Shown here piece by piece: positions 33,276 to 40,800 of a stretch of DNA of 55,332 bases; position 1 is the first letter of the stretch; every line of letters begins with the position of its first letter. Source of the stretch: Geosporobacter subterraneus DSM 17957 (GTDB taxonomy: Bacteria; Bacillota; Clostridia; Peptostreptococcales; Thermotaleaceae); contig NZ_FQZV01000029.1 in assembly GCF_900142145.1 (NCBI RefSeq), positions 1 to 55,332 of the forward strand, in the 5' to 3' direction. The position numbers and the translations under genes are program-made. Under the pieces are notes generated by a model that was given only the letters and a program-made list of their open reading frames with translations, had not been told where the DNA came from and ran no database searches.

Positions 33276-33893
33276 GTGATCTATGATATGAGTGAACAAC
33301 AACAAAAGATATTTGATTACATAAGAAATGAAGTGAACAAGAAAGGGTATCCACCTTCTGTCCGTGAGATTTGTGAAGCAGTTGGATTAAAATCCACCTC
33401 TACTGTTCATGGCCATTTGGCGAAGTTGGAAAAACTGGGCTATATTCGTCGAGACCCTACAAAGCCCAGGGCAATTGAAATATTAGGAGAAACAGATCAG
33501 TCATTGATCCATCAAAGTGAAGTAGTACAAATCCCTATTGTAGGAAAGGTTACTGCCGGCCAGCCGATCTTGGCTGTAGAAAACATTGAAGACTCCTTTC
33601 CTGTCCCTTTGGATTTTTTAGACAATAGTGTTCATTTTATGCTTAAGGTTAAGGGTGACAGCATGATCAACTCAGGAATTCTGGATGGTGATTATGTACT
33701 GGTTAAGCAGCAGCCAGTGGCAAAGAACAATGATATTGTAGTGGCACTGATTGGTGAGGAAGCTACAGTCAAAAGATTTTTTCTGGAAAAGGACCATATC
33801 CGATTACAGCCGGAAAATCCTTTCATGGAGCCGATCCGGGTTACAGATGTGACAATACTGGGTTTGGTAAAAGGGGTTTTTAGAAAAATGTAA
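33276..33893 (+). CDS. lexA: LexA repressor
   Basis: 205 residues from GTG 33276, 6 bases after GAGGTG; the frame is open upstream, but that would cover the promoter. The N-terminal winged helix (about 1-70) has [19 protein letters not shown]. The self-cleavage bond is Ala94-Gly95, and the catalytic dyad is Ser129 (GDSM) with Lys166 (ATVKRF). It represses SOS genes until RecA-stimulated autoproteolysis. It is divergent from the LysM gene, with LexA boxes in both promoters, and ends in a strong terminator. Confidence 0.97.
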   Translation: MIYDMSEQQQKIFDYIRNEVNKKGYPPSVREICEAVGLKSTSTVHGHLAKLEKLGYIRRDPTKPRAIEILGETDQSLIHQSEVVQIPIVGKVTAGQPILAVENIEDSFPVPLDFLDNSVHFMLKVKGDSMINSGILDGDYVLVKQQPVAKNNDIVVALIGEEATVKRFFLEKDHIRLQPENPFMEPIRVTDVTILGLVKGVFRKM

Positions 33894-33922
33894 AGCGCTT
33901 GTGAATCACAAGCGCTTTTTTT
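33892..33922 (+). terminator. Terminator of lexA
   Basis: A 13-bp stem AAAGCGCTTGTGA / TCACAAGCGCTTT (33892-33904, 33906-33918) leads into seven T. It includes the last bases of the lexA stop. It is nearly symmetric, so it may also stop the convergent gene ending at 33938. Confidence 0.9.
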
Positions 33923-33937
33923 AATTAGGTTAACGGT

Positions 33938-35230
33938 TTACAGACACAGACAGCCTTTTTTTACCATTTGCTGCAGTGCCTTTAATACACCATACTTAGC
34001 ATGCTCAAAGGTAAGCCCTCCTTGATAATAAACGATGTAAGGTTCTTTAATAGGTGCATCTGCACTAAGCTCAATGGAAGAACCCTGTACAAAGGCACCG
34101 GCTGCCATGATTACAGGACAGTCATAGCCGGGCATATCCCAAGGAACGGGATTAACAAAGGAGTCTACGGGAGCGGCAGCTTGTATGCCCTCGCAGAATG
34201 CAATGACGGCTTCCTTGCTGCCAAGCTTGATCGATTGTATAATATCACTGCGGGAATCCTTATAGCCGGGAGATACCTCGTAACCCAGTTTTTGAAAAAC
34301 CCTTGCACAATATATAGCACCCTTAATGGCCTCGGAAACCACATGGGGGGCCATGAACAAGCCTTGCAGTATGCTCCTGGTCATACCAAAGGTTAGACCG
34401 CACTCCTTACCAATGCCTGGTGAAGTCAGTCGGCAAGAAATCAATCTGATTAGCTCTTCACTGCCTACAATATAACCTCCCGTGAGGGCCAATCCCCCTC
34501 CGGGATTTTTAATGAGAGATCCTGCCATCACATCTGCACCCACTTCCGTTGGCTCGAGAATATCCAGAAACTCCCCGTAGCAGTTATCTACCATGACGAC
34601 CACATGGGGGTATAGCGCCTTGACCTTTTCCACTGTTTGTCTAATATCTTCGATGGTTAATGCCTTACGCCATCCATATCCTGTAGAACGCTGAATAAAA
34701 ATCATTTTTGTGTGGGTAGACATATTATCTATAAGCCGATCAATATCAATTTCTCCACTTGATTTCAATTCGATTTGCTTATAGGCAATACCAAATTCTT
34801 TTAGAGAGCCTGTTCCCTCACCCCTAATGCCAATAACCTCTTCCAGGGTATCATAAGGTTTACCCGTAGCTGAAATCAATTCGTCGCCGGGTCTTAATAT
34901 GCCTGTTAGGCAAAGGGTTAAAGCATGGGTTCCGGATACGATGGTTGAACGAACGATGGCATCCTCTGTATGAAACAAAGAGGCGTAAACCTTCTCAACG
35001 GCTTCTCTGCCTATATCATTATAGCCATAGCCTGTATTCCAGTTAAAATGTATATCACTTATTCTACAATCTTGTAAAACCTTTAAGACTTTATATTGAT
35101 TATATTCTTTACGCTGATCAATGACCTGAAATTGGTTCTGGACCTCTGTTTCTATTTCTCTGCCTATATCAATGATCGATTCACTGATACCTAAATGATC
35201 CTTTAAAAACGCTTTTGTATGTAAGTGCAT
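33938..35230 (-). CDS. Methionine gamma-lyase-family PLP protein (aluminium-resistance family)
   Basis: 430 residues, matching the PF06838 family often placed after hfq and miaA in Firmicutes. It is a fold-type I PLP enzyme: VSGTHALTLCLTGILRPGD (about 92-110), MVDNCYGEFLD (about 215) and the lysine segment AGSLIKNPGGGLALTGGY (about 236-253). The family has been annotated as a carbon-sulfur lyase or aluminium-resistance protein; the true substrate is uncertain. It ends the long minus-strand operon that begins at miaB/mutS. Start ATG behind GGAGGGTGATG. Confidence 0.85.
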   Translation of the reverse strand: MHLHTKAFLKDHLGISESIIDIGREIETEVQNQFQVIDQRKEYNQYKVLKVLQDCRISDIHFNWNTGYGYNDIGREAVEKVYASLFHTEDAIVRSTIVSGTHALTLCLTGILRPGDELISATGKPYDTLEEVIGIRGEGTGSLKEFGIAYKQIELKSSGEIDIDRLIDNMSTHTKMIFIQRSTGYGWRKALTIEDIRQTVEKVKALYPHVVVMVDNCYGEFLDILEPTEVGADVMAGSLIKNPGGGLALTGGYIVGSEELIRLISCRLTSPGIGKECGLTFGMTRSILQGLFMAPHVVSEAIKGAIYCARVFQKLGYEVSPGYKDSRSDIIQSIKLGSKEAVIAFCEGIQAAAPVDSFVNPVPWDMPGYDCPVIMAAGAFVQGSSIELSADAPIKEPYIVYYQGGLTFEHAKYGVLKALQQMVKKGCLCL

Positions 35231-35291
35231 GTGGTTACATCACCCTCCGATATTAAATTCCTTAGTATTGTAACATAAATGGGGATATAGA

Positions 35292-35468
35292 TCAATTTTC
35301 TTTGCTGCATATGGGGCACTTACCGGACAAGTAGGTATGTTCCCGCATTTTTAATGGGCCAAAGGACAACCCCCTCTGATAGCCTTCCTGAAGACCGATC
35401 TGCCTGCCGATCGCATAGCCGACTAATAGATTTATCAATATAGCAATCAATACATATCCAAATTGCAT
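35292..35468 (-). CDS. 58-residue membrane protein with C-terminal CPIC motif
   Basis: ATG at 35468 follows GGGGGAG with 4-5 bases spacing; the ORF ends TGA at 35294-35292. Residues 3-21 form one membrane helix (FGYVLIAILINLLVGYAIG), followed by a basic, Gln/Arg-rich stretch and a C-terminal Cys51-Pro-Ile-Cys54 close to the end. A CxxC so placed could bind metal or form a redox pair. It lies between the DDxxD membrane protein (24 bases upstream) and the gamma-lyase-family gene (62 bases downstream), in the same direction. No family is recognised. Its length explains why it could be missed. Confidence 0.7.
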   Translation of the reverse strand: MQFGYVLIAILINLLVGYAIGRQIGLQEGYQRGLSFGPLKMREHTYLSGKCPICSKEN

Positions 35469-35491
35469 GGATCTCCCCCTATTCCCAAAGC

Positions 35492-36061
35492 TTATGATAA
35501 CAAAAATCTTTTATACATTTTATTGATTACAAAGAAACAAAGGTTTACAAAAACAAATTTCTTTAAATCCAGCATCATGAGCAAAACGGCTAAAATTGCA
35601 GATAAAATAATCATTTCTCCCATTCCGAATTGATTGGCTAGATTATGATGCCCCATTCTTTTATCCCACTGACGGTCCAGTAAATCATCTATGGACTGTA
35701 TAAAGAGAATAACAAGAAGTGAAGTAAGTACAGCGGCAAAAGGGAAAATCAAAAGGTTAATAAAGAGGATAATCAAACTTTCTTGGAGCCCTGTAAGTCC
35801 TGTAGGTAGCTTCTGCTGCATATGAAAAAACATACCCAACACGTAAGCACCGCTAAAAAGTGTTACTGTATAGGTTAGGTTTAGGGCTGCTGCCAGAGAG
35901 AAAATGATCAGACTGTAAGGCAGAATTCCATTCCTTGTTTCAGGTGAAAGCAGCTTTGAAGGCAGTTCTTCATCCATGTAATCATCCAGGAGCTTAATGA
36001 TAATGCCGGTTAAAAATGTAGCAACCAGCTGATATATCATATTATAATCTGCGACGAACAA
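35492..36061 (-). CDS. Integral membrane protein with two DDxxD motifs, function unknown
   Basis: 189 residues from a TTG start at 36061, 8 bases after GAGGTGA. Five or six hydrophobic segments are visible. Two acidic motifs stand at membrane edges: Asp26-Asp27-x2-Asp30-Glu-Glu and Asp125-Asp126-x2-Asp129-x3-Asp133. Such spacing recalls the Mg-diphosphate sites of prenyltransferases and UbiA-type membrane enzymes, but the protein is much shorter than UbiA (about 290 residues), so this is only a lead. It overlaps the GTPase gene by 20 bases, which implies tight coupling. Confidence 0.72.
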   Translation of the reverse strand: MFVADYNMIYQLVATFLTGIIIKLLDDYMDEELPSKLLSPETRNGILPYSLIIFSLAAALNLTYTVTLFSGAYVLGMFFHMQQKLPTGLTGLQESLIILFINLLIFPFAAVLTSLLVILFIQSIDDLLDRQWDKRMGHHNLANQFGMGEMIILSAILAVLLMMLDLKKFVFVNLCFFVINKMYKRFLLS

Positions 36062-36650
36062 AGGTACTCACCTCGCTAAAACCTAAGCCAGTTTTTGCTG
36101 AAATAGGAATTACATAATGATCAGGAAATAGCTTTTGAAGCTCTACGATAGGCCGTTTATTGGGGATTAAATCAATCTTATTTGCTAAAATGACATAGCC
36201 GTTTTTGCTCTGGCCAAATTCAGCCAGTTGATAATCTACTTTACTGATTCCATGATCGGGGCTGTCATAAAATAGACTGGATATATCAAATAGATGAAGT
36301 ATAATATCACTCTCTCGAATGGCTGATAGGGTCTGCGCCATTGCTCTTCTCATTTCTACATTCATATGTATGCCATCGGTTAACCCACTGCTGTCAATAA
36401 CCTGAATCCGCTGCTTACCTTTACCCATAGGGATGTCAGCTTCAAGAACCTGGAGGCACATGGTTTTAAAAGGGCTGACAGAGGACAATAACTCTTTAGC
36501 CTGAGTGATTTTATAACTTTTATTCTCTATCACACCATTGTAATAGATCAATTGTATATTCACTGTTTCTAAATGTAGATATTGGGCAAAATTAAGCATA
36601 AACAGTGTCTTTCCTACGTTAGGTTTCCCAACAATCAGACACTTTTTCAT
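36042..36650 (-). CDS. Small Era/Obg-type GTPase
   Basis: 202 residues. The P-loop GKPNVGKT (residues 8-15) opens the protein; the G3 segment is DSSG (about 111-114, where DxxG is usual), the G4 is NKID (about 157-160) and the G5 region is SAKTGLGF. This is a complete TRAFAC GTPase with no extra RNA-binding domain. Its ATG overlaps the stop of the AAA-ATPase gene (ATGA), and its 3' end overlaps the DDxxD membrane protein. That suggests a role linked to that ATPase and membrane protein, perhaps in sporulation; this is inference. Confidence 0.8.
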   Translation of the reverse strand: MKKCLIVGKPNVGKTLFMLNFAQYLHLETVNIQLIYYNGVIENKSYKITQAKELLSSVSPFKTMCLQVLEADIPMGKGKQRIQVIDSSGLTDGIHMNVEMRRAMAQTLSAIRESDIILHLFDISSLFYDSPDHGISKVDYQLAEFGQSKNGYVILANKIDLIPNKRPIVELQKLFPDHYVIPISAKTGLGFSEVSTFVRRRL

Positions 36651-37612
36651 AGAAAATCCTCCTCGGTGATATCATCGTTGCTTAACAGCAATAGGTTTTC
36701 TCTGGAAAAATTCCCCCCATTTTGCAGTCTCACAGCCTGTTTACGAATTGCTCTTTCAATAATATTCCGGACCAATCGAGCATTTCCGCTGTTAATTCCG
36801 TCTTCTATTCTTTTCTTAGATATTATCTTGGCCAGCTTGGCTTTTGATGAAAGGGAAAGCTTATAATCCCGTTTTTCAACCATCCTCTCTGCTATCAAAA
36901 GCAGTTCTTCCAAGTTGTAGTCGGGAAAATCGATATGTATGGGAAATCTGGATTTTAGACCGGGATTAGAACGAAGAAAGATATCCATTTCATCCTTATA
37001 GCCAGCTAAGATTAAGACCAGATTATCCTTGTAATCCTCCATACCTTTAACCAGTGCATCGATGGCTTCTTTACCAAAATCCTTCTCTCCTCCCCTTGCT
37101 AGAGAATATGCTTCATCAATGAACATAATACCACCAATTGAACGTTTTATTTGATCCCTAACTTTAACTGCCGTATGTCCTATGTATTCGCCTACGAGAT
37201 CTGCTCTCTCAACCTCGATCAAATGACCTTTTTCCAGTACCCCCATTTTTTGAAATATTTTGCCCAACAGTCTGGCTACAGTTGTCTTTCCTGTGCCCGG
37301 ATTACCCCTAAAGATCATATGGAGCACCAGAGCGTCAGCAGCCAACTGCTCCACTCTGCGTTTCTTTTGAATTTGAATATAGGCTTGTATTTCTTTGACC
37401 AGACCCTTTACATTATCCAGCCCAATCAAGCTTTCCAGCTCAGCTAATATTTCATCTAAACATTCTTCAGGAGGTTCTGTCTGCTGAATTTGTGCGACTT
37501 TTCCGCTCCTCATTACCGATAATTTTTTTATGGTTTCCTCTGTCGTCAGCTTTCCATACTCAAACATATTTAAAATATCCCCATAGGATTTGCCAAGTAG
37601 ATTCTTCTTCAA
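36647..37612 (-). CDS. spoVK: AAA ATPase, stage V sporulation protein K-like
   Basis: About 321 residues from a TTG at 37612, which stands 7 bases after GAGG; an ATG at 37618 is too close to that site. It has a CbxX/SpoVK-type AAA module: Walker A GNPGTGKTTVARLLGK, Walker B GIMFIDEAYSLARGG, and an arginine-finger region FRSNPGLKSRFP, plus the helical lid. SpoVK is made in the mother cell and is needed for spore maturation. It is commonly found between hfq and downstream genes, as here, and is separated from hfq by a terminator. It implies, but does not prove, a spore former. Confidence 0.87.
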   Translation of the reverse strand: MKKNLLGKSYGDILNMFEYGKLTTEETIKKLSVMRSGKVAQIQQTEPPEECLDEILAELESLIGLDNVKGLVKEIQAYIQIQKKRRVEQLAADALVLHMIFRGNPGTGKTTVARLLGKIFQKMGVLEKGHLIEVERADLVGEYIGHTAVKVRDQIKRSIGGIMFIDEAYSLARGGEKDFGKEAIDALVKGMEDYKDNLVLILAGYKDEMDIFLRSNPGLKSRFPIHIDFPDYNLEELLLIAERMVEKRDYKLSLSSKAKLAKIISKKRIEDGINSGNARLVRNIIERAIRKQAVRLQNGGNFSRENLLLLSNDDITEEDFL

Positions 37613-37669
37613 ATTCATCACCTCAAAAATGGTTGCTATAACATCATATGCAGCTGCTGGCAAAATTGT

Positions 37670-37706
37670 TTCAAAAAAAATAAAAGAGTTGACTTACAGT
37701 CAACTC
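37670..37706 (-). terminator. Terminator of hfq (and mutSL-miaA-hfq operon)
   Basis: A perfect 9-bp stem with a 3-base loop, GAGTTGACT (37686-37694) / AGTCAACTC (37698-37706). On the minus strand it is followed by TTTTATTTTTTTT. It lies directly after the hfq stop, so spoVK must have its own promoter or depend on readthrough. Confidence 0.88.
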
Positions 37707-37716
37707 GGTAGGGATT

Positions 37717-37962
37717 TTATTCTTCCTCTTGTTTTTTGCTGGGTGTTGAAAAATTTATGGCTCTCACTGGTGTAATAGTAGATACAGCATGCTTATAAAT
37801 AAGATGCTGCTTTCCGTCGCTATCCAATACTATGGTATAACTATCAAAGCCTTTTACAGAACCCTTGAGTTGAAAACCATTAACTAAATATATTGTGATA
37901 GGAATATGTTCCTTTCGCACTTGATTTAAAAAAACATCCTGCAGATTGATCACTGTTTTCAT
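37717..37962 (-). CDS. hfq: RNA chaperone Hfq
   Basis: 81 residues from ATG 37962, behind GGGAGGGG; an upstream in-frame start would include the ribosome site. Both Sm motifs are intact: [21 protein letters not shown] (split by the family turn), [19 protein letters not shown], and YKHAVSTI (the proximal-face signature). Hexameric Hfq binds sRNAs and A-rich mRNA. It follows miaA with a 43-base gap, the order found across bacteria, and has a short acidic tail (KKQEEE). Confidence 0.96.
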   Translation of the reverse strand: MKTVINLQDVFLNQVRKEHIPITIYLVNGFQLKGSVKGFDSYTIVLDSDGKQHLIYKHAVSTITPVRAINFSTPSKKQEEE

Positions 37963-38004
37963 AAATACCCCTCCCAATTAAAAATAGCACCTCTATAAAA
38001 CATT

Positions 38005-38946
38005 CTATAATAAGTTTAGTTTTCCTTCAATAAAATTCGTTATGTCGTTAACTAATGCTTCTTTTTCCCCATAGGCGCCAACATCAAACCATTGGATTTT
38101 GTCATATCGTTTAAACCAAGTAATCTGACGCTTAGCGTATCGTCTTGTATCCCTTTTAAGGATATCAACAGCTGTTTTCAAAGAATAATCACCTTTTAAG
38201 TACCGAATAACTTCTTTATAGCCTAATCCCTTCATAGATATAGCATCAATATCAAGTCCTAAGGTCATCAACTTTTTCACTTCTTCGATTAAACCTTGCT
38301 GCATCATGAGATCAACCCGCAGATTAATTCGCTCATAAAGCTCCTTACGATCACGGATTAAACCGATCATGACATATTGATAGTCAGGATTTTCAACGAG
38401 GGATTCTTGGAAATCTTTAATTTTTTCGCCTCCTTCATAGTATACTTCTAAGGCACGAATCACCCGCTTTACATTATTAGGGTGAATGCGTTGAGCAGCG
38501 TCCGGGTCTATTCTGCGAAGCTGATCATGGATATATTCGTTACCGTATTTTCGAGCTTCCTCTTCCAATCGTTTTCTAAGGTCCCAATTTGAAACTGTAG
38601 CAGTAAAATCTATGTTATAGATAATCGAATTAATATATAGTCCTGTTCCTCCCACAATAACTGGCAATTTGCCTTTGGAGAGAATTTTATCAATATACTC
38701 CTTCGCCATTTTTTGATACTGCGCCACTGAAAATTCTTCCCTAGGATCAATTTCGTCCATTAGATAATGCGGTATGTTATCCTGCTCTTCCATACTGGGC
38801 TTGGCACTGCCGATATCCATGTGCTTATAGATCTGCATAGAATCTGCCGATATAATTTCGCCATCTATTTTTTTTGCAATCTCAATAGAAATCTCTGTTT
38901 TTCCCACTGCTGTAGGACCTATAATAACTACTAACGGTTTCTTCAT
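38005..38946 (-). CDS. miaA: tRNA dimethylallyltransferase
   Basis: 313 residues, standard. The P-loop IGPTAVGKTE (about 9-18), the SADSMQIYKHMDIGSAKP block (about 35-52) and the GGTGLYINS segment (about 99-107) identify MiaA. It adds dimethylallyl to A37 of tRNAs reading UNN codons. The product is the substrate of MiaB, whose gene lies further upstream in the same direction. The gap to mutL is 11 bases. Confidence 0.97.
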   Translation of the reverse strand: MKKPLVVIIGPTAVGKTEISIEIAKKIDGEIISADSMQIYKHMDIGSAKPSMEEQDNIPHYLMDEIDPREEFSVAQYQKMAKEYIDKILSKGKLPVIVGGTGLYINSIIYNIDFTATVSNWDLRKRLEEEARKYGNEYIHDQLRRIDPDAAQRIHPNNVKRVIRALEVYYEGGEKIKDFQESLVENPDYQYVMIGLIRDRKELYERINLRVDLMMQQGLIEEVKKLMTLGLDIDAISMKGLGYKEVIRYLKGDYSLKTAVDILKRDTRRYAKRQITWFKRYDKIQWFDVGAYGEKEALVNDITNFIEGKLNLL

Positions 38947-38957
38947 ACTACGTCCCC

Positions 38958-40796
38958 CTAGCTTCGTTTAAATTTCTTTTCAATTTCTAGCTTAGACATG
39001 GAAACGATCACAGGTCTTCCATGGGGACAAGTGTAAGGATTCTCTAGGTATGACAACTGTCGCATTAATCCATGCATCTCAAGCCTGTCTAGTCTATCTT
39101 TTGCTTTTACAGCGGCCTTACATGCCATAGTAATAATTCTTTCTACTTTTAGGTTGTGGTCGGAAGGTCCATGGGCTTCGTTATAATTTTCAATAATTTC
39201 CATAAAGAAGCTTTTAGTTTCCGGTTCTCCAAATTGAAGCGGGACAGAACGAATAAGAAAAGCATTTCTGCCGAAGACTTCAACCTCAAAACCCATTTTT
39301 TCAAAAATATCCACATCCCCTTGCAGCTTTTCAAATTCTGCGGGAGATAGCTCTACAATAATTGGCGCAAGGAGTTGTTGTATATAAATCCGCTTCTCCC
39401 TATACTGCTCCAGAAGCTGCTCGTATATTATTTTTTCATGGGCTGCATGCTGATCGATCAAATACATCTGAAGTCCGTCATCTCCAACGAGATAGCTTGA
39501 AAAAACTTGTCCTACAATTCGGATATTTAGTAAGTGAGGATGGTGAATCTTCTTTTCTGGGATGGACTCTTTTAAAGGCTCTTGTAATTCTTTAGTGCTG
39601 CTGTTATTTTTTTCATAAGCTGGGGCCGACTGAACTATCGCTACCTTATTATTTGTAATAAAGGTATTTTTATCCTCTTTTACCCCATCTTCCTTTATGT
39701 TAATCTCAAAGTTTTTTTGGGGGATATGTGTGGGCAGATCAATAATGGTTTCCTGTATTAGTTCCTCCTGATTCTTTGGTGTCAGCTTTATTTCTGGTAT
39801 GAGTTTTTCCTGCAATAATCTATCTTTAAGTACACTAATCAGAAGTGATTTTATCAATTTCTCGTTGCTGAATTTTATTTCCGTTTTAGCCGGATGAATA
39901 TTGACATCAATTTCTGAGGGAGGAATTTTCATATAGAGAAAGCATATGGGAAATTTGTTGATAGGCAACAGGGTTCGATATGCCTCATCAATAGCTCCCG
40001 TGATAACTTTACTCTTAATAAGCCTGCCATTTACAAAGGCAGCCTGTTGTTGGCGATTTCCCCGGTACATGTCTATCTTAGAAAAATAAGCCTCAACATG
40101 ATAATTGTTCTCCTCCCTACGGGCAGTCAGCATATTTTTAGCCAACTCTTTTCCATAAATGCTGGTAATTGTATGAAGAATATGGCCTGTACCTGCAGTT
40201 GAAAAGACAATAATATTATTGTTAATGAGCTTAAAGCTCTTATCCGGATGAGCCAATGCAATTTTGCTTACTAAGTCAATGATATAGCTGGATTCCGACG
40301 TATTATTTTTTAAAAATTTAAATCTTGCCGGAGTATTATAAAATAGGTTTTTTACAATTACCGTTGTGCCGGTAGGACAGCCAACTTCTTTTTTAAGTAC
40401 AGCTTTTCCCCCATGAAGCTCTAAATGAATACCAGATATGGATGTGGCAGTTTTTGTGATGAGTTCAACCTGGGACACGGAGGCAATACTGGCTAAGGCC
40501 TCGCCGCGAAAGCCTAAGGACACTGTTTTATCTAAGTCTTCTATTTGGGTAATTTTACTGGTAGCATGCCTTTCAAAGGCAATTTCTACATCAGAAGGAT
40601 GAATTCCCATGCCATTATCGGATATACGGATATATTCTTTACCTGCTTCTCGGATTTCGATTACGATCATAGTGGCCTGTGCATCAATAGCATTTTCTAC
40701 AAGTTCTTTGATGACAGAGGCTGGCCGGTCAACCACCTCACCGGCAGCAATCTTATTGGCTGTAAGGGCATCCAGCAAATGAATTCGGTTATTCAA
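38958..40796 (-). CDS. mutL: DNA mismatch repair protein MutL
   Basis: 612 residues. The N-terminal GHKL ATPase domain has NKIAAGEVVDRPASVIKEL, the DNGMGI motif (about 60) and the GFRGEAL segment (about 94-100). The C-terminal dimerisation domain (about 425-612) shows the DQHAAHEKIIYE motif (about 448-459), the metal-binding endonuclease signature of MutL in bacteria without MutH, plus a CPHGRPV motif near the end. It links MutS mismatch recognition to strand nicking. It begins 4 bases after the mutS stop. Confidence 0.97.
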   Translation of the reverse strand: MNNRIHLLDALTANKIAAGEVVDRPASVIKELVENAIDAQATMIVIEIREAGKEYIRISDNGMGIHPSDVEIAFERHATSKITQIEDLDKTVSLGFRGEALASIASVSQVELITKTATSISGIHLELHGGKAVLKKEVGCPTGTTVIVKNLFYNTPARFKFLKNNTSESSYIIDLVSKIALAHPDKSFKLINNNIIVFSTAGTGHILHTITSIYGKELAKNMLTARREENNYHVEAYFSKIDMYRGNRQQQAAFVNGRLIKSKVITGAIDEAYRTLLPINKFPICFLYMKIPPSEIDVNIHPAKTEIKFSNEKLIKSLLISVLKDRLLQEKLIPEIKLTPKNQEELIQETIIDLPTHIPQKNFEINIKEDGVKEDKNTFITNNKVAIVQSAPAYEKNNSSTKELQEPLKESIPEKKIHHPHLLNIRIVGQVFSSYLVGDDGLQMYLIDQHAAHEKIIYEQLLEQYREKRIYIQQLLAPIIVELSPAEFEKLQGDVDIFEKMGFEVEVFGRNAFLIRSVPLQFGEPETKSFFMEIIENYNEAHGPSDHNLKVERIITMACKAAVKAKDRLDRLEMHGLMRQLSYLENPYTCPHGRPVIVSMSKLEIEKKFKRS

Positions 40797-40800
40797 AAAA

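Noticed and set aside
36582-36866. Plus-strand 94-codon ORF across the spoVK-GTPase junction
   Set aside because: Shadow of two overlapping minus-strand genes with clear motifs.
39149-39595. ORFs on both strands inside mutL
   Set aside because: Alternative frames of a clear mutL; no start signals.
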